A DNA stretch of 64,000 nt, taken from the NCBI GenBank assembly GCA_025617745.1, contig CM046871.1:34397294-34461293 (forward strand), read 5' to 3'. Shown piece after piece: positions 61,630 to 64,000 of this stretch. The stretch's first letter is position 1; the number at the start of each line of letters is the position of its first letter. The notes beneath the pieces were generated by a model. It did not search any database. It saw only the letters and a program-made list of their open reading frames with translations, and was not told the origin of the DNA. Source of the stretch: Heliocidaris erythrogramma (lineage: Eukaryota; Echinodermata; Echinoidea; Camarodonta; Echinometridae). Made by a program: the position numbers and the translations under genes.

Positions 61630-62695
61630 TTCCTTTTATGTCCGTTTGGAAGAACATCATAGTATTATTAGATGATACTAGTGTTTTTTGTAAAGGTCCT
61701 GATCCTACAATTTTATTTGATTTAGTAAATACCCAATTAAATAGAATAAGTAACTGGATGAAATCCAACAAGTTAATTTTGAATATTGATAAAACTAATT
61801 ATATTATGTTTGGTACTAAAACTACAATTCCTTCTAATCTAGATTTATACTACAGAAATAAAGAAATAATTCGAGTGTCTAATACTAAATTTCTAGGAGT
61901 AATTGTTGATGAAAAATTATATTGGAACTACCATGTAAATTATATATGCAACACTTTAGCTAAAAATATTGGGATTTTGTATAGATTGCAATTCTTGCCA
62001 CAATCTGTTTTGAAAATGCTGTACCATTCTCTTGTTTCTTCCCATATAAACTATTGTAATATTATTTGGGGTTTCACTTCTAATAGAAATATTGAACGAA
62101 TTCATAAATTACAGAAACGTGGAATTCGCCTTATCACACATTCCCCGTATCTTTCATCCAGTTTACCCTTATTTAAGAAAATGCAAATCCTACCTATCCA
62201 TGAATTATTAACTCTAGATACCGCAATTTTTATGTATAAACTATCTAACAACCTTCTCCCTTTGGTTTATAATGACAATTTCACACTAAATTGTTTCATT
62301 CATAATTACAATACTAGGAATGCGCAAAATATCCATCTTCCTCTAAATCGCACATCGGTCTCCGAACTAAATTTAAGAATAGTATGACTGTAAAACAATT
62401 TAAAGGATCTTATAAGCGACATCTTCTTGATTCACAATCTTAAATGTACTAGATTATTGTATATGTTTCCCTCTCTTTTCTTCTTTCCTTTCTTTAGTGT
62501 TATGAACTTCTGTACACTTGATATTCTATCATTTCTTATAATTCTGTTTTTATGTACTCTGTATGAAGGGGTCATTTTTAACAAGCCTATATTTGTGCTT
62601 TCTATGATCCCGCCACTATTATTTATTATACTGATTTTTATTGATTTTCTGTAATATGTTTTTATGGTGGAAATAAATGATTGATTGATTGATTG
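61630..62695 (+). pseudogene. LINE 3' half with (GATT)n tail, 5'-truncated
   Basis: The 249-codon frame 61638-62387 starts inside reverse transcriptase motif C (LLDDTSVFCKG, altered from the usual ADD). It continues with ISNWMKSNKLILNIDKTNY, TKFLGVIVDEKLYWNYHV, LYHSLVSSHINYCNIIWG, IHKLQKRGIRLI and NYNTRNAQNIHLP, the C-terminal order of CR1/Rex1/Jockey-group LINEs. The frame breaks just before KQFKGSYKRHLLDSQS. A 3' UTR follows and ends with ATAAATGATTGATTGATTGA at about 62690. The 5' truncation removed endonuclease and most of the RT. Confidence 0.85.
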
Positions 62696-62699
62696 AGAA

Positions 62700-63125
62700 A
62701 CATCCCATGAAAAGGATTGCTATTCAAATGGTCTTAAATTCGAAATATGACTAGAAATAGCTGAAATGTTCGGGCCGAACATCCATGCCACCTGTGTTTG
62801 TAATCCCATATACCCATTTCTTTGTGCAGTACATGTGCTTTTCAGCGAGATTGGGTCAATTTCTTATCTGTTTTGATGATTCCAAAACAATTACAGTATA
62901 AAACAATTCTTCTGTAGACATGCATGGTCAACCTTTCCCAATTCCTTTGAGACAATTTCTTTCGCAATGTAACTGGACGACAAAAAGTCTACTTAATCTT
63001 TAAAACCAGCGTAATAGTAGTTTCTTTGTATGCGCCTTAATCATAAGCGCAATATGAACGTAGCATTATTTTCTATAATTATTCACAAGTGAATAATGAT
63101 ATCATTTGATTGTATGATTTCCATA
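62700..63125. other. Intergenic DNA, nothing recognised
   Basis: No coding frame or inverted repeat element seen. Confidence 0.5.
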
Positions 63126-63300
63126 CACTGTAAAAACTGAAGTGCTGAAACACGAGTGCTAATTGGAAGTTTGCACTTGACGTGCTATTTCTAACACCTC
63201 ACGTGCCATTTGCGTCTGGGAGATGATAAGGTGCAGAAAATTGAGTGCTAAAAGTAAGTGCTGAATGTTAGGACGCTTGTTTTACACTTCAAGTGCTGAC
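63126..63300. mobile_element. Probable MITE with CACTGTAAAAA start and GTGCT words
   Basis: CACTGTAAAAACTGAAGTGC at the left, with AAGTGCTGA, GAGTGCTAA and CACGTGCC words inside, and TTTTACACTTCAAGTGCTGA at the right. The end pairing is approximate. Confidence 0.45.
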
Positions 63301-63735
63301 CAACGTCCCGTGATTTAATAAGCGATTTCGTAATTAGGATTTGCGCATGAGCAGATAAAGGGCATTTGACATAACCTGGCATGTTCGTTTAAAATGCACT
63401 GAGATAAGCGTCGACTGTGTAATGATTATTCATATATTCATTTAATTATACTTTTCATTAAATCCACTGAAAAGCAACAAAGTGTTCATTGATGGTTGGT
63501 ATTTGACAGTCTGCCAAATGATAGCCAACTTGCAAATAATGTGCTTTCCCAAGTGTTCATTGACGTGCTATTCTAGTCACCTGGTCTACGACCCGGGTCT
63601 ACGATGTCTTTCTTTCATAGAGTTTGAATTCTTTAGGTTGCCATGTCGGGCAAGCTTACGTATTATCTTTCTTTGAAAAGATGCCTATCCTAATGAAAAA
63701 GGGAAAGGTCATTTGCGAAAAGTTGCTCATGGGCC

Positions 63736-63973
63736 AATAGACCTGTTTACTAAATGTTCAAATTTATGGATGTTTCTTTCCTGGGGACCTAGTAACGAGG
63801 TATCCATTAACATGTTATTAATGAATGAACTACAATACTTGGAATCGAGTTTGCATACATTACTTGTTGCTATGTCTGACAAGCCTCTGGCAAGCTTTTA
63901 GGTTGTCAAGAACAACCTTTGTTTCAAAAGTATGTGTAAAATTTGAATCACTTATTAGTAAACAGGTCTATTA
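63736..63973. mobile_element. MITE family C, copy 2
   Basis: AATAGACCTGTTTACTAA at the left and TTAGTAAACAGGTCTATT at the right are exact complements. The interior TTGCTATGTCTGACAAGCCT is shared with the 23118-23357 copy. Confidence 0.85.
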
Positions 63974-64000
63974 CGAAATCGCTTATTACGCAACTGTAGT

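Overview
This is a eukaryotic, metazoan window. Genes are sparse, introns are long, and most of the sequence is interspersed repeats: small hairpin DNA elements, non-LTR retrotransposon remains, tRNA-derived SINEs, microsatellites and long G/C homopolymers. The repeat types suggest a marine deuterostome, probably an echinoderm such as a sea urchin. That assignment is inference, because no ribosomal, mitochondrial or taxon-diagnostic gene is present.

One gene can be assembled with confidence. It is a plus-strand SLC2 (GLUT-type) sugar-transporter-like gene of 12 coding exons from 20827 to 60296. All eleven introns are GT-AG, the phases join without a break, and the total of 1668 nt gives 555 residues plus a stop. 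The protein has the family's 12-helix layout and signatures (GRFLVG, PQSPR, GANA, DRFGRR, SQGPR, PETR). However, four positions that contact hexose in GLUT1 are replaced: Gln161 by Gly, Gln282 by Val, Gln283 by His and Trp388 by Phe. The best overall resemblance is to class II (GLUT5-like) members, but the substrate cannot be assumed. Exon 1 is separated from the rest by a 22.3-kb intron, and a near-perfect AGGTCA palindrome lies just upstream of its start codon.

Layout. 1-20.8 kb: no gene recognised; MITEs, a 1.1-kb pyrimidine-rich tract, a 650-bp element full of CGTACGAT-like words, a poly(T) tract between 27-bp direct repeats, a 37-bp-arm hairpin, microsatellites and a SINE. 20.8-43.3 kb: exon 1 and intron 1, holding several inverted-repeat transposons, a 26-bp minisatellite, two broken LINE copies, a decayed transposase-like gene (34.4-35.8 kb), a 1.34-kb element carrying six copies of a 15-bp GC-rich word, and a short element with 93-bp terminal direct repeats, an antisense tRNA-like segment and an 11-bp target duplication. 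43.3-60.3 kb: exons 2-12, with a Tx1/L1-type LINE antisense in intron 3, a 240-bp near-perfect hairpin in intron 4 and a palindromic Tc1 transposon in intron 6. 60.3-64 kb: probable 3' UTR, then a SINE head, a LINE 3' half and more MITEs.

The mobile elements form recognisable families inside the window. Family A (ends like CCCGGCTCACACGA) and family B (ends like GGGGAGCGTTTCAT) each have five or six copies, and family C (AATAGACCTGTTTACTAA) has two. I saw no CRISPR array, rRNA or functional tRNA.
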